DNA from: Flavobacterium sp. CG_23.5
GTDB taxonomy: Bacteria; Bacteroidota; Bacteroidia; Flavobacteriales; Flavobacteriaceae
DNA: 64,000 nucleotides
Assembly (NCBI RefSeq): GCF_017875765.1
Contig: NZ_JAGGNA010000001.1
Span: 1,825,001-1,889,000, forward strand
Direction: 5' to 3'
Shown here: positions 55,741 to 64,000 of the stretch, piece after piece
Position numbering within the stretch: the first letter of the stretch is position 1
Layout: each line of letters starts with the position of its first letter
Notes under the pieces: model-generated
Seen by the model: the letters and a program-made list of their open reading frames with translations, nothing else
What the model was told of the DNA's origin: nothing
Database searches by the model: none
Program-made: the position numbers and the translations under genes

Positions 55741-56643
55741 CTAAAAATACCCTTGTTGTTTTCTTTTCTCCATCGCCGCCTCAGAACGCTTGTCATCAAT
55801 TCTCGCCCCTCTTTCAGAAATAGTTGAAGTTCTAATTTCGCCCACTACTTCTTGAATCGTCGCAGCATAAGAATCAACGGCAGCGGTACAACTCATATCC
55901 CCAACCGTTCTAAAACGAACAATTCTTTCTTCGATTTCTTCATCTTCTTCTTGGTAAACAAAAGGAGAATGCGACCAAATCAAACCATCTCTCATGAATA
56001 CTTTACGTTTGTGAGAAAAATAAATAGACGGAATTTCAATTTGCTCTTGTTCGATATAACTCCAAACATCTAATTCTGTCCAGTTCGAAATTGGAAAAAC
56101 ACGAACGTTTTGACCATTCTCAATTTTACCATTCAAAATATCAAACAATTCCGGACGCTGGTTTTTCTCATCCCATTGACCAAAATCATCACGAACTGAA
56201 AAAATACGTTCTTTAGCTCTTGCTTTTTCTTCATCACGACGCGCTCCGCCAATACAAGCATCAAATTTGAATTCTTCGATTGCATCCAAAAGCGTTGTGG
56301 TTTGTAAGCTGTTTCTACTCGAATATTTACCCGATTCTTCCACGACTTTTCCCTGATCAATAGCGTCTTGAACATTTCTTACAATTAATTCTAATCCTAA
56401 TTCAGCAACTAATTTATCTCTAAATTCAATTGTCTCCGGAAAATTATGTCCAGTGTCAACGTGCAATAATGGAAAAGGAATTTTTGCTGGAAAGAATGCT
56501 TTTTGGGCTAATCTTACCAATGTGATTGAATCTTTTCCACCAGAGAAAAGCAAAACTGGTTTGTCAAATTGAGAAATTACTTCTCTAAATATGTATATCG
56601 CTTCGCTTTCTAAAGCGTTTGTTTTTAATACTGAACTCATCAT
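55741..56643 (-). CDS. cysD: Sulfate adenylyltransferase subunit 2
   Basis: The 300-residue PP-loop enzyme has LLFSGGKDSITLVRLA near 32-47 and the family blocks PLLHVDTGHNFPETIEFRD and CIGGARRDEEKARAKER. It adenylates sulfate to APS with CysN. It lies behind cysH in the same operon. Confidence 0.96.
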   Translation of the reverse strand: MMSSVLKTNALESEAIYIFREVISQFDKPVLLFSGGKDSITLVRLAQKAFFPAKIPFPLLHVDTGHNFPETIEFRDKLVAELGLELIVRNVQDAIDQGKVVEESGKYSSRNSLQTTTLLDAIEEFKFDACIGGARRDEEKARAKERIFSVRDDFGQWDEKNQRPELFDILNGKIENGQNVRVFPISNWTELDVWSYIEQEQIEIPSIYFSHKRKVFMRDGLIWSHSPFVYQEEDEEIEERIVRFRTVGDMSCTAAVDSYAATIQEVVGEIRTSTISERGARIDDKRSEAAMEKRKQQGYF

Positions 56644-56714
56644 TCTTTGTTTATTTGGTTATTCGTTTATTTGGTTATTCGTTAATACGATTAAACAAAT
56701 AAACAGTCAAGCTA

Positions 56715-57416
56715 TTATTTTTGGTGTAAACCACATTCTTTATGACTGGATTCCCACCACCATCTTCCGGCTCGTATATCTTCATCAGGAGTAATTGCTC
56801 TGGTGCAAGGCGCGCAACCTATACTTACAAATCCTTTTTTGTGCAGGGCATTTTGTGGCACATTATTCTTTTCTATATAATCTTCAACTTCCTTCAAAGT
56901 CCATTTTAACAATGGATTGAATTTTATAATGCCGAATTTTTCATCGTATTCAAATTCCTGTAAATCATTTCTATTTTCGGATTGCTCGGCTCTCAAACCG
57001 GTAATCCAAATTGCATTTCCTTTCAAGGCTTTGGTAAGCGGTGCGACTTTTCGAATAAAACAACATTCTTTTCTGTTATCAACCGATTCATAGAAACTGT
57101 TTGGTCCTTTTTTATTTAACAATTCTTCCACTGCTGTGGCTTCTGGAAAATAAACTTTGATCTCCTTTTTATACTTTTTTAATGTTTTATGAAAAACATC
57201 ATACGTTTCTTGAAACAAACGACCTGTATCTAAAGTAAAAATGTTTATTGGCAAATCATCTTTGGCAATCAAAGCGGTAATTACTTGGTCTTCTTGTCCA
57301 AAAGAAGTCGAAAAAACTACTTTATCCTTGTACTCATTGGCTAAAAATGCCAACGTCTCTTCTATTGAGAAGTTTTTTGTTTTTTCAATTAATATTTGCG
57401 CTATCGTTGAACTCAT
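56715..57416 (-). CDS. cysH: Adenylyl-sulfate reductase (assimilatory, APS type)
   Basis: The 233-residue protein has the PP-loop-like opening VVFSTSFGQEDQVITALI, the catalytic ECGLH near the C-terminus, and the paired cysteines ECC (about 117-118) and GCAPC (about 198-201). The CC...CxxC set marks the 4Fe-4S APS reductases rather than the PAPS type. This fits the absence of an APS kinase. It is the first gene of the sulfate operon; a 17-bp shared motif lies at its probable transcription start. Confidence 0.94.
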   Translation of the reverse strand: MSSTIAQILIEKTKNFSIEETLAFLANEYKDKVVFSTSFGQEDQVITALIAKDDLPINIFTLDTGRLFQETYDVFHKTLKKYKKEIKVYFPEATAVEELLNKKGPNSFYESVDNRKECCFIRKVAPLTKALKGNAIWITGLRAEQSENRNDLQEFEYDEKFGIIKFNPLLKWTLKEVEDYIEKNNVPQNALHKKGFVSIGCAPCTRAITPDEDIRAGRWWWESSHKECGLHQK

Positions 57417-57443
57417 TTTTTTATTTATTAAAAAATCTATTAC

Positions 57444-57460
57444 CCTATCGGTTTAGTAGA
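57444..57460. promoter_or_regulatory. Putative operator 1 of the cysH operon
   Basis: CCTATCGGTTTAGTAGA matches the reverse complement of 57681-57697 at 14 of 17 positions. It lies at or just after the likely cysH transcription start, so it looks like a repressor site. Confidence 0.65.
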
Positions 57461-57468
57461 TTAAAAAG

Positions 57469-57476
57469 CAAAAGTA
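57469..57476 (-). promoter_or_regulatory. Promoter -7 box for cysH
   Basis: On the minus strand TACTTTTG fits TAnnTTTG. It lies 53 bp upstream of the cysH start codon and just upstream of operator 1. Confidence 0.6.
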
Positions 57477-57680
57477 ATAAATATTTCTACAAAACAAAAT
57501 AAATTATGGGTTTTTTATTCCAACACAAATAATACCTTATAGACTCAGCAAAAGCATTTTAAGCCCATATGGGTTAATAATTATTGAATCAATCAACAAT
57601 CGTAAATCCTTTACTATTATTATTAAATAAAATAGTAGTATTCTAATTTATATTGAATTCTCCATATATATTTCACATAG

Positions 57681-57697
57681 CCTACTATTCCGATAGG
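57681..57697. promoter_or_regulatory. Putative operator 2, upstream of the TSUP gene
   Basis: CCTACTATTCCGATAGG is an imperfect inverted repeat and the mirrored partner of operator 1. It ends 19 bp before the -7 box TATTTTTG at 57717-57724, so it overlaps the -33 region of the TSUP promoter. The rest of 57477-57680 is AT-rich and holds no gene. Confidence 0.65.
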
Positions 57698-57739
57698 ATA
57701 ATTGTAAAATAGTTGTTATTTTTGTCAAAATTTTATTTT

Positions 57740-58522
57740 ATGGATTTTCAAATAGGATTGGTCATTGCTGGTTTAACAGTAGGTTTTATCGTAGGGATAA
57801 CCGGCGTAGGCGGTGGCTCATTAATGACTCCCATTTTATTATGGTTTGGTATTCCACCTACTACTGCTGTTGGGACTGACTTATTATATGCGGCATTTAC
57901 TAAAATGGGGGGTGTCTATGTACATCATAAAAAAAAGAATATTAATTGGTCTATTACAGGCTGGCTTTCTTTAGGTAGCATTCCTGCTGCTTTATTAACG
58001 TTGTGGATTCTTCATAGCATAAAAACAGATCTTACGACCTTAAATTCCATCATAAAATACAGTTTGGGTTGGGCCTTGCTTTTTACTTCAGTGGCCGTTT
58101 TGTTCAAAAAGAAACTATTGCTTTTTTCTCAAAAACATGCTGGTGACAAGTTTCATAGTGAGAGTAAAACTCAGAATGTCTTAACAGTAGCTATTGGGGT
58201 ATTGTTAGGAGCAACAGTAACCCTTACTTCTATCGGAGCGGGTGCATTAGGTACTGTTACATTATTCTTCCTATATCCGATTTTAGCAACTCCGCGATTA
58301 GTTGGAACCGAAATTGCTCACGCTGTCCCGTTAACCCTTGTTGCCGGATTAGGACATGCCTCAATGGGGAACTTAGATCTAGGATTATTAGGGCAGTTAT
58401 TAATGGGGTCTCTTCCTGGAATTTATATTGGGAGTATGTTGAGTGGAAAAGTTCCTGATTTGTTTCTTAGAAATGCCATCGCGATAATGCTATTTTTCGT
58501 GGGTTACAAATTGGTTTTTTAG
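57740..58522 (+). CDS. TSUP/TauE-SafE family sulfur-anion transporter
   Basis: The protein of about 260 residues has seven to eight membrane helices and the family repeat motifs GFIVGITGVGGGSLMTPILLWFGIPPTTAVGTDL near the start and GATVTLTSIGAGALGTVTLFFLYP in the second half. Members move sulfite, sulfate, sulfoacetate or similar anions. Its divergent pairing with cysH and the shared operator suggest sulfate or sulfite transport. I chose the ATG at 57740 because a -7 box at 57717-57724 overlaps any upstream start. Confidence 0.88.
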   Translation: MDFQIGLVIAGLTVGFIVGITGVGGGSLMTPILLWFGIPPTTAVGTDLLYAAFTKMGGVYVHHKKKNINWSITGWLSLGSIPAALLTLWILHSIKTDLTTLNSIIKYSLGWALLFTSVAVLFKKKLLLFSQKHAGDKFHSESKTQNVLTVAIGVLLGATVTLTSIGAGALGTVTLFFLYPILATPRLVGTEIAHAVPLTLVAGLGHASMGNLDLGLLGQLLMGSLPGIYIGSMLSGKVPDLFLRNAIAIMLFFVGYKLVF

Positions 58523-58605
58523 AAATAAAAAAAAGAACATTTCATTAGGCTTCTCTCATGAAATCTTCTTTTTCTTTTTCTTTTTTTTATTTAATCCAAG
58601 ATTGA

Positions 58606-59016
58606 TTAAAATGCAATGTCAGCCAACGTGTTACTCTCTAAAATCTTCAAAGTATTATCGCGTACGTCAATCATTAGTTTTCGAACTGCACACGTAGCTT
58701 CATCGGTACAATCTTCACATCTTTCATAAAAATTATGGCTGGCACAAGGTAAAAGTGCAATAGGTCCTTCAAGAATTCGATAGACATGCGCCATATTGAT
58801 TTCTTTGGGATCTTTAATTAAATAATACCCTCCGCCTTTTCCTTTTTTGGCACCCAAAAAACTAGAATGACGCAAAAGCAATAAAATACTTTCCAAAAAT
58901 TTTATCGAAATATTTTCACTTTTTGCAATATCAGCAATCGCAACAGGTGTTTGATCTTCTTGGCGGGCCAAAAAAGTCAATGCCTTTATTCCATATTTTG
59001 TTTTCTTTGAAAGCAT
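58606..59016 (-). CDS. Rrf2-family transcriptional regulator
   Basis: The 136-residue protein has the Rrf2 winged helix (KTKYGIKALTFLA, IAKSENISIKFLESILLLLR, GKGGGYYL) and cysteines at 91, 100, 103 and 109. The cluster resembles the IscR pattern and could hold an Fe-S cluster, although CymR-type members without clusters also control cysteine genes. It lies between metZ and the sulfate operon, so it is the best candidate to bind the 17-bp motif found upstream of cysH and TSUP. That link is inferred. Confidence 0.9.
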   Translation of the reverse strand: MLSKKTKYGIKALTFLARQEDQTPVAIADIAKSENISIKFLESILLLLRHSSFLGAKKGKGGGYYLIKDPKEINMAHVYRILEGPIALLPCASHNFYERCEDCTDEATCAVRKLMIDVRDNTLKILESNTLADIAF

Positions 59017-59135
59017 GTTAAAAAGATATAAGATTGAAGATTAACGATTTTTGATTTCAGATTTAAAAACAATTTGAAGTCAAAAGGTCTTTTATATTGT
59101 AACAACAAAAATATACTTTTTGAATGAAGAATAGT

Positions 59136-59199
59136 GAATGATGATTAACGATTATTGTCAAACTCGAAATCTGAAATCAAAAATCGTTAATCATCATTC
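59136..59199. repeat. Inverted microrepeat between metZ and the Rrf2 gene
   Basis: GAATGATGATTAACGATT (59136-59153) pairs perfectly with its complement at 59182-59199, 8 bp past the metZ stop codon. On the minus strand it is followed by AT-rich sequence with T runs, so it may end the metZ transcript. Confidence 0.7.
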
Positions 59200-59206
59200 G
59201 ACAATC

Positions 59207-60379
59207 TTACGAAAGCGCTTTTTCTAAATCGGCAATTACATCTTTCACTGTTTCCAATCCTACTGAAACACGCACTAAACCATCCGTAATACTTACTGCT
59301 AAACGTTCTTCAACAGATAATTTACTGTGTGTTGTTGATGCTGGATGAGTAACAATTGTTCGGGTATCGCCTAAATTTGGCGAAAGCGAACATAATTTTA
59401 TTTTATCTAGGAAGTTACGTCCTGCTTCAATTCCGCCTTTTATTTCGAAAGCTACAATGTTCCCACCCAATTTCATTTGTTTTTTGGCAATTTCGTATTG
59501 CGGATGCGATTTCAAAAACGGATATTTAACGCGATTAACATTTGGATGCTGTTCTAAAAACTCAGCAACTTTCATAGCATTTTCGCAATGTCTATCCAAA
59601 CGAATCGCTAGGGTCTCTAAACTTTTGGACAAAACCCAAGCATTAAACGGAGATAAAGAAGGCCCCGTAAGTCGGGAAAATAAATATATTTTTTGAATCA
59701 ATTCGGGATCACCAACAGTTATTCCGCCTAAAACTCGTCCTTGACCATCCATTAACTTTGTGGCAGAATGCACCACCAAATGCGCTCCCCATTTCATAGG
59801 TTGCTGTAAATAAGGAGTTGCAAAACAGTTGTCGATTACTAAAATCAAATTGTGCTTTTTGGCAATTTTTCCTAACAATTCCAAATCAATAATATCGACC
59901 GCAGGATTAGTTGGCGATTCAGCAAAAAGAATCTTTGTATCAGGTGTGATGAAACTTTCAATCGTTTCTGGCTCATTAATATCAAAATACGTGGTCTGTA
60001 TATTCCACTTTGGAAAATAATTAACAAATAACGAATGTGTCGCTCCAAAAACACTACTGGAAGAGACAATATGATCGCCAGATTTCAACAATGCAGCCAT
60101 AGTTGAATATACCGCAGCCATTCCTGAGGCAAAGGCAAAACCAGCAGTTGCCCCTTCCATCTTGCACACTTTTTCTACAAACTCGTTAGTATTTGGGTTG
60201 CTGTAACGGCTGTAAATATTTCTGTCTTTCTCTTCTGCAAAGGAGGCACGCATGTCTTCGGCGTCTTCAAATACAAAACTAGAAGTTAAGTATAATGGAA
60301 CGGAATGCTCTAAATATTGCGTGCGTTCTAATTGGGTACGGATTGCTTCGGTTTCAAAACCAAATTCTTCTTCGTTCAT
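59207..60379 (-). CDS. metZ: O-succinyl/O-acetylhomoserine sulfhydrylase (trans-sulfuration PLP enzyme)
   Basis: The 390-residue protein shows the Cys/Met metabolism PLP family: YSRYSNPNT near 55, ASGMAAV near 84 and the PLP lysine in HSATKLMDGQG near 207. The MetZ-type block RLTGPSLSPFNAW follows. It should join sulfide to an activated homoserine to give homocysteine directly. Neighbouring thrA-type and metX genes and the sulfide-making operon fit this role; cystathionine gamma-synthase is a possible alternative. Confidence 0.9.
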   Translation of the reverse strand: MNEEEFGFETEAIRTQLERTQYLEHSVPLYLTSSFVFEDAEDMRASFAEEKDRNIYSRYSNPNTNEFVEKVCKMEGATAGFAFASGMAAVYSTMAALLKSGDHIVSSSSVFGATHSLFVNYFPKWNIQTTYFDINEPETIESFITPDTKILFAESPTNPAVDIIDLELLGKIAKKHNLILVIDNCFATPYLQQPMKWGAHLVVHSATKLMDGQGRVLGGITVGDPELIQKIYLFSRLTGPSLSPFNAWVLSKSLETLAIRLDRHCENAMKVAEFLEQHPNVNRVKYPFLKSHPQYEIAKKQMKLGGNIVAFEIKGGIEAGRNFLDKIKLCSLSPNLGDTRTIVTHPASTTHSKLSVEERLAVSITDGLVRVSVGLETVKDVIADLEKALS

Positions 60380-60450
60380 TTTATTTTTTAATTTAAAGTT
60401 TAAGGTTTAAAGTTGTTGGAATCATGAAACTCCAACCTTTTGTATTTAAA

Positions 60451-60876
60451 CTACAATGTTTTATTATTCAAAACTACTTTGTAATGTATGGTCGCTGTGG
60501 GCTCTAATGTTTTAGAAACCGAACAGTATTTTTCGAAAGAAAGTTGAGCAGCTCTGGCTGCTTTTTCTTCGTTTATTGGCCCTTCCAAATAAAATACAAC
60601 ATGTATATTTTTAAACGGTTTTGCCTCGCCAACTTGCACGCGCTCGCCTTCAACCTCTGCTTTGAAAGAAGTTATTTCTTGTCTTTGTTTTTTCAGAATC
60701 GAAATCATATCAATAGCGCTACAACCCGCTACACCCATCAATACTAATTCCATTGGACTTGCTCCCATGTCATTCCCGCCAAATTCTGGTCGGCTATCTA
60801 CATTTACTATATGTCCTCTTTCGTTTTTTAATTCGAAGTGGAAATTGTCGTTTACTCTGTTTAGTGTTATTTTCAT
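60451..60876 (-). CDS. OsmC/Ohr-family protein
   Basis: The protein of about 141 residues has the OsmC fold marks GGNDMGASPMELVLMGVAGCSAIDM with Cys52 and the second cysteine in SFEKYCSVSKTL (Cys118). These two cysteines are the peroxidase pair of the family. The physiological substrate is unknown. The ATG at 60876 gives the standard family start; a longer form from 60909 adds an unconserved basic stretch. It lies between metZ and the thrA-type gene. Confidence 0.88.
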   Translation of the reverse strand: MKITLNRVNDNFHFELKNERGHIVNVDSRPEFGGNDMGASPMELVLMGVAGCSAIDMISILKKQRQEITSFKAEVEGERVQVGEAKPFKNIHVVFYLEGPINEEKAARAAQLSFEKYCSVSKTLEPTATIHYKVVLNNKTL

Positions 60877-60995
60877 TGTTATCTTTTTTCTCTCCTCGAC
60901 CCTCTTCAAAAGAGTGGGAGCCGAAACTGGAGAATTATTACTGTTTATTTTTTTGAATCAAAAATCAAAAATCGTTAATCTGCAATCTTAAATCA

Positions 60996-63410
60996 TTACC
61001 CTTTATCCGATAATCTCAAGATATCTCCAAAAACCCCTCTCGCTGTAACTGCTGATCCTGCGCCTGCGCCTTGGATTACTATTGGTCGGTCTCCGTAGGA
61101 TTCTGTATAAATTTCGAAAAAAGAATCAGAACCTTTCAATCCTCCTAAAGCCGTATCGGACGGAACCGAAACTAGTTTTACCTCAAGATTCCCTTTGTCA
61201 TTTTGTAAATCTCCGGACAATTCACCTATGTATCTCAAAACGTGATTCGGTTTTTGATCCTTTTTTATTTTTTCATAAATCGGGTCAAATTCTTTCAGCT
61301 TCGTCAAGAAATCAGTCGCACTTCCTTCACGTAAATATTCTGGAATTAAATTCTGAATTTCGATTTCTTCAAATTCATTTTGCAAATCCAATTCTCTTGC
61401 CAAAATCAATAATTTTCTCCCTACATCGTTTCCACATAAATCCTCTCTTGGATCCGGTTCCGTGTATCCGTTATCGATTGCTTCTTTCAATATTTCGCTA
61501 AAAGGAACCTCTTTGGAAGAGAAATTATTAAATAAATAACTCAATGTCCCAGAAAAAACGCCTTTGATTTTAGTGATATTTTCACCCGAAAGATGTAGTA
61601 ATTTAATCGTGTCAATCAGTGGCAATCCAGCTCCAACATTGGTTTCATAAAGATAACTCTTTTGATTGTCTGCTAATACTTTTCTTAAATCTTTGTAAAA
61701 TTCATAACTTAATGTATTGGCTACTTTATTCGAAGAGATTAAATCAAAACTATTTTCGGCCAATTTCACATAATTTTCAACAAATTCAGCACTTGCCGTG
61801 TTGTCGATTGCAATCAAATTCTCCAAGTGATGCTCATTTGCGTAAGCAATAACATCCTCAATAGTATAAGCGAACCCGTTATTTTGAATTTCATTTATCC
61901 AATTTGGAGTTACCCCGTTTTTATTTAGCAGGACATTTTTTGAATTCGCGATAGCAAAAACATTTAGTTTGATATCTTTTCTTTTTTCGATAGTCGCAGC
62001 CGATTCTAATATTTGATTAATCAGCGTTCCACCAACTAAACCATGCCCAAAAATGGCAATGTTAATTTTCTTTGAAACTCCAAAAATCTCTCCGTGAATA
62101 ACGTTTAGCGCTTTGTTAAGTTGTGATTTTTTGACCACCAAACTCACATTTTTCCCCGTAACTGTATTATTGAAAAGAATAGGGACAATCTTGTTTTTTA
62201 TAAGAGCGGTGTAGGGCTTATGGAAAGTACTCAAATCCTGACCAATGATAGAAATCACCGAAACATCATCCGTCACCGAAATTTTATTGACGTCTTTAGA
62301 ATAGAAATCATTTTCGAATTCTTTTTCTAATTCAATCATTGCTTTTGTCGCCTGATCAGCAGCAACCACAAGACCAATTCCTCTTTCTGATGAACCTTGT
62401 GAAATGATACTGACACTAATATCGTTATCACCCATCACTCTAAAAATACGAGCATCGACGCCAGTTTTACCAAGTAATCCTCTTCCTTCTAAGTTTACTA
62501 ACGATACATTTTCGAGTACGGAAAGTGTTTTTATTCCTTCATTATTCGAATTGGAAGTAATTAAAGTTCCTTTGTTTTCATGATTGAATGTGTTTAAAAT
62601 TCGAAGAGGAATATTCTTTTCTAATAAAGGAATTATCGTTTTAGCATGAAGAATTGTCGCCCCAAAATTAGCCAACTCATTCGCTTCGTTAAAGGTCAAA
62701 TGGTCAATTTTTTTGGCATCCAAAACCAAATCCGGGTTTGCTGTATAAATCCCATCGACATGCGTGTAATTCTGAAGCTCTTCAGCATTTAAATAATTAG
62801 CAATCAAAGAAGCGGTATAATTGCTGCCGTTTCTTCCTAAAGTCGTTGTGTCATTTTTATTGTTTGAACCTATGAAACCGGTCACAATATTGACCGTATT
62901 GCCATTATTTTGTTTAAAATATTGCACTACATTTTTCTTCGAAATTTGTTCCAAAGGTTGTGCATCTCCAAATTTTGAATCCGTTTTTATCAACTCTCTC
63001 GAATCGGTAAAACGAGCGTTGATTCCATTTTTGATTAAAATTGCGGTAAGCAACTTAGCCGAAAGCAATTCTCCTTTAGACAAGACTAAATCTTTAATTT
63101 TGTTGCTGTAATCACCAATCAAGCTTACACCTTCAAAAAGTTTTTCCAATATTTCAAATTCTTCAGATAAATCGACATGTTCATATTCGGCTTGTTGGTA
63201 GGTTTTAAAATCTTCAAAAAGCGGTTTGTAATTTCCATTTTGAGATGCAATCCCTAAAATATCTTCTAGCTCATTGGTAGCATTTCCACGCGCTGAAACT
63301 ACGATAGCAATTTCCTCTCCTTGAGTTACTTTATCTGTAATAATAGCAACCACTTTATTTAATCCCTCACCATTCGATAAAGATTTACCTCCAAATTTTA
63401 ATATTTTCAT
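60996..63410 (-). CDS. thrA: Bifunctional aspartokinase / homoserine dehydrogenase
   Basis: The 804-residue protein has an aspartokinase domain (KFGGKSLSNGEGL at 5-17, LGRNGSNYTASLIA near 190), two ACT repeats near 290-440, and a homoserine dehydrogenase domain from about 455 (INIAIFGHGLVGGTLINQIL, FSGTLSYLFN, DPREDLCGNDVGRKLLILARE). It makes homoserine from aspartate for Met and Thr. Next to metX and metZ the methionine branch is the likely use, so metL is an equally fair name. Confidence 0.94.
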   Translation of the reverse strand: MKILKFGGKSLSNGEGLNKVVAIITDKVTQGEEIAIVVSARGNATNELEDILGIASQNGNYKPLFEDFKTYQQAEYEHVDLSEEFEILEKLFEGVSLIGDYSNKIKDLVLSKGELLSAKLLTAILIKNGINARFTDSRELIKTDSKFGDAQPLEQISKKNVVQYFKQNNGNTVNIVTGFIGSNNKNDTTTLGRNGSNYTASLIANYLNAEELQNYTHVDGIYTANPDLVLDAKKIDHLTFNEANELANFGATILHAKTIIPLLEKNIPLRILNTFNHENKGTLITSNSNNEGIKTLSVLENVSLVNLEGRGLLGKTGVDARIFRVMGDNDISVSIISQGSSERGIGLVVAADQATKAMIELEKEFENDFYSKDVNKISVTDDVSVISIIGQDLSTFHKPYTALIKNKIVPILFNNTVTGKNVSLVVKKSQLNKALNVIHGEIFGVSKKINIAIFGHGLVGGTLINQILESAATIEKRKDIKLNVFAIANSKNVLLNKNGVTPNWINEIQNNGFAYTIEDVIAYANEHHLENLIAIDNTASAEFVENYVKLAENSFDLISSNKVANTLSYEFYKDLRKVLADNQKSYLYETNVGAGLPLIDTIKLLHLSGENITKIKGVFSGTLSYLFNNFSSKEVPFSEILKEAIDNGYTEPDPREDLCGNDVGRKLLILARELDLQNEFEEIEIQNLIPEYLREGSATDFLTKLKEFDPIYEKIKKDQKPNHVLRYIGELSGDLQNDKGNLEVKLVSVPSDTALGGLKGSDSFFEIYTESYGDRPIVIQGAGAGSAVTARGVFGDILRLSDKG

Positions 63411-63430
63411 TGTGTTGTGTTGTTTTTGGC

Positions 63431-64000
63431 TTAGAATATATCCTGAAGCAAATTGTCTAATTGTTTGTATTCTATCAAAAAAGCGTCGTGTCCGTGAATG
63501 GAAACAATTTCCTGATAGGTGACATTACTTTTATATTTTTTTAATTCTTTATAAGTTGCCTTATTTTCATCTGCAGTAAAAAACAAATCAGAATTGATGG
63601 CGATGATATGAATATCGGCTTGAATTTTTGATGCTATTTCTTCAAACGTAGCTGTATTTCTGGTGATGTCTATCGTTTTCAGCAATTGATTCATCATTTT
63701 ATAAGAAGAAAGTTGAAATCGTTTTTGCAATTTCGTACCATGATGACTCAACCAGCTTTCCACATTAAAAATGGCCAATTCTTCATTGGTAGTACGTTGG
63801 AATTTTTCTTTAAAAGATTCTGGAGTACGGTAGCACAACATCGCATGAATCCTGGCATCTTCAATTGGATTTCGAGAATTATTCAGGATTTGCTCTTGTA
63901 AGAAACAATTAGCTATCAACCAATCCGTCGATTTCCAGTCGGTGGCAATGGGAATTAAATGTTTCGTTATTTTAGGCTCTAAAGCCGCTATTTCCCAAGC
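63431..64000 (-). CDS. metX: Homoserine O-acetyltransferase, C-terminal part (continues past the window edge)
   Basis: The visible 189 residues start in frame at the window edge with AWEIAALEPKITKHLIPIATDWKSTDW-type MetX sequence, followed by WLIANCFLQEQIL, and end near the catalytic His in SIHGHDAFLIEY. An acidic residue in INSDLF is the expected Asp. MetX activates homoserine for MetZ. The gene lies 20 bp upstream of the thrA-type gene; its N-terminal part is outside the window. Confidence 0.93.
   Translation of the reverse strand, partial: AWEIAALEPKITKHLIPIATDWKSTDWLIANCFLQEQILNNSRNPIEDARIHAMLCYRTPESFKEKFQRTTNEELAIFNVESWLSHHGTKLQKRFQLSSYKMMNQLLKTIDITRNTATFEEIASKIQADIHIIAINSDLFFTADENKATYKELKKYKSNVTYQEIVSIHGHDAFLIEYKQLDNLLQDIF

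Noticed and set aside
60380..60450. Search for a second leader-peptide attenuator or riboswitch before metZ
   Set aside because: Only a GTTTAAAG microrepeat is present. No S-box core, Met-rich frame or terminator was seen.

Overview
The window is chromosomal DNA of a member of the Bacteroidota, most likely a Flavobacterium-like Flavobacteriaceae. The evidence is low GC, the gliding-motility gene gldA, the kynurenine route to NAD, a split MetH, genes without Shine-Dalgarno sites, and repeated matches to the Bacteroidota promoter -7 box TAnnTTTG. Most genes lie on the minus strand. I saw no phage, insertion sequence or CRISPR array.

Layout. 1-3200: the end of an rRNA operon on the minus strand (16S, tRNA-Ile, tRNA-Ala, 5' part of 23S), driven by three tandem promoters. 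3.7-8.9 kb: a LolC/E-type permease, a NamZ-family lipoprotein, a YkgJ-type Cys-cluster protein, a methyltransferase, a DinB/BstA-like protein and queE. 9.1-14.9 kb: an envelope operon exbB-exbD-exbD-tonB-small membrane protein-PstS-like lipoprotein-TPR protein. 15.2-24.8 kb: HerA-like ATPase, cupin, kmo, penicillin-acylase-type hydrolase, flavin reductase, glycine-zipper lipoprotein, kynU, SIMPL protein. 25.3-33.7 kb: queA, aroA, a MazG-like enzyme, two DUF3857/transglutaminase paralogues, dtd, rsgA. 33.9-38.2 kb: a phenylalanine/tyrosine operon (pheA, aminotransferase, tyrA, DAHP synthase-chorismate mutase). 38.4-43.1 kb: a DAACS symporter, a beta-barrel protein, gldA and a DUF389 protein. 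43.1-48.7 kb: metF and a split metH behind a SAM-I riboswitch. 48.8-59 kb: assimilatory sulfate reduction and siroheme synthesis, with a TSUP transporter and an Rrf2 regulator. 59.2-64 kb: metZ, an OsmC protein, aspartokinase-homoserine dehydrogenase and the 3' part of metX.

The genes link into one sulfur route: CysDN makes APS, CysH reduces it to sulfite, a siroheme sulfite reductase makes sulfide (cofactor from CobA and the Met8-like enzyme), MetX/MetZ put sulfide into homocysteine, and MetH/MetF make methionine. The aromatic operon similarly runs from DAHP to Phe and Tyr.

Most interesting signals: (1) a complete-looking translational attenuator before pheA, with an 18-residue leader peptide holding eight Phe/Tyr codons, a terminator and a competing antiterminator; (2) a 17-bp motif shared by the divergent cysH and TSUP promoters, probably the operator of the nearby Rrf2 regulator; (3) a decayed second copy of the gldA 3' end on the far side of the DUF389 gene, suggesting insertion; (4) intergenic repeat sequences that became part of the N-termini of AroA and MetH; (5) several families of dispersed repeats, many forming intercistronic hairpins.
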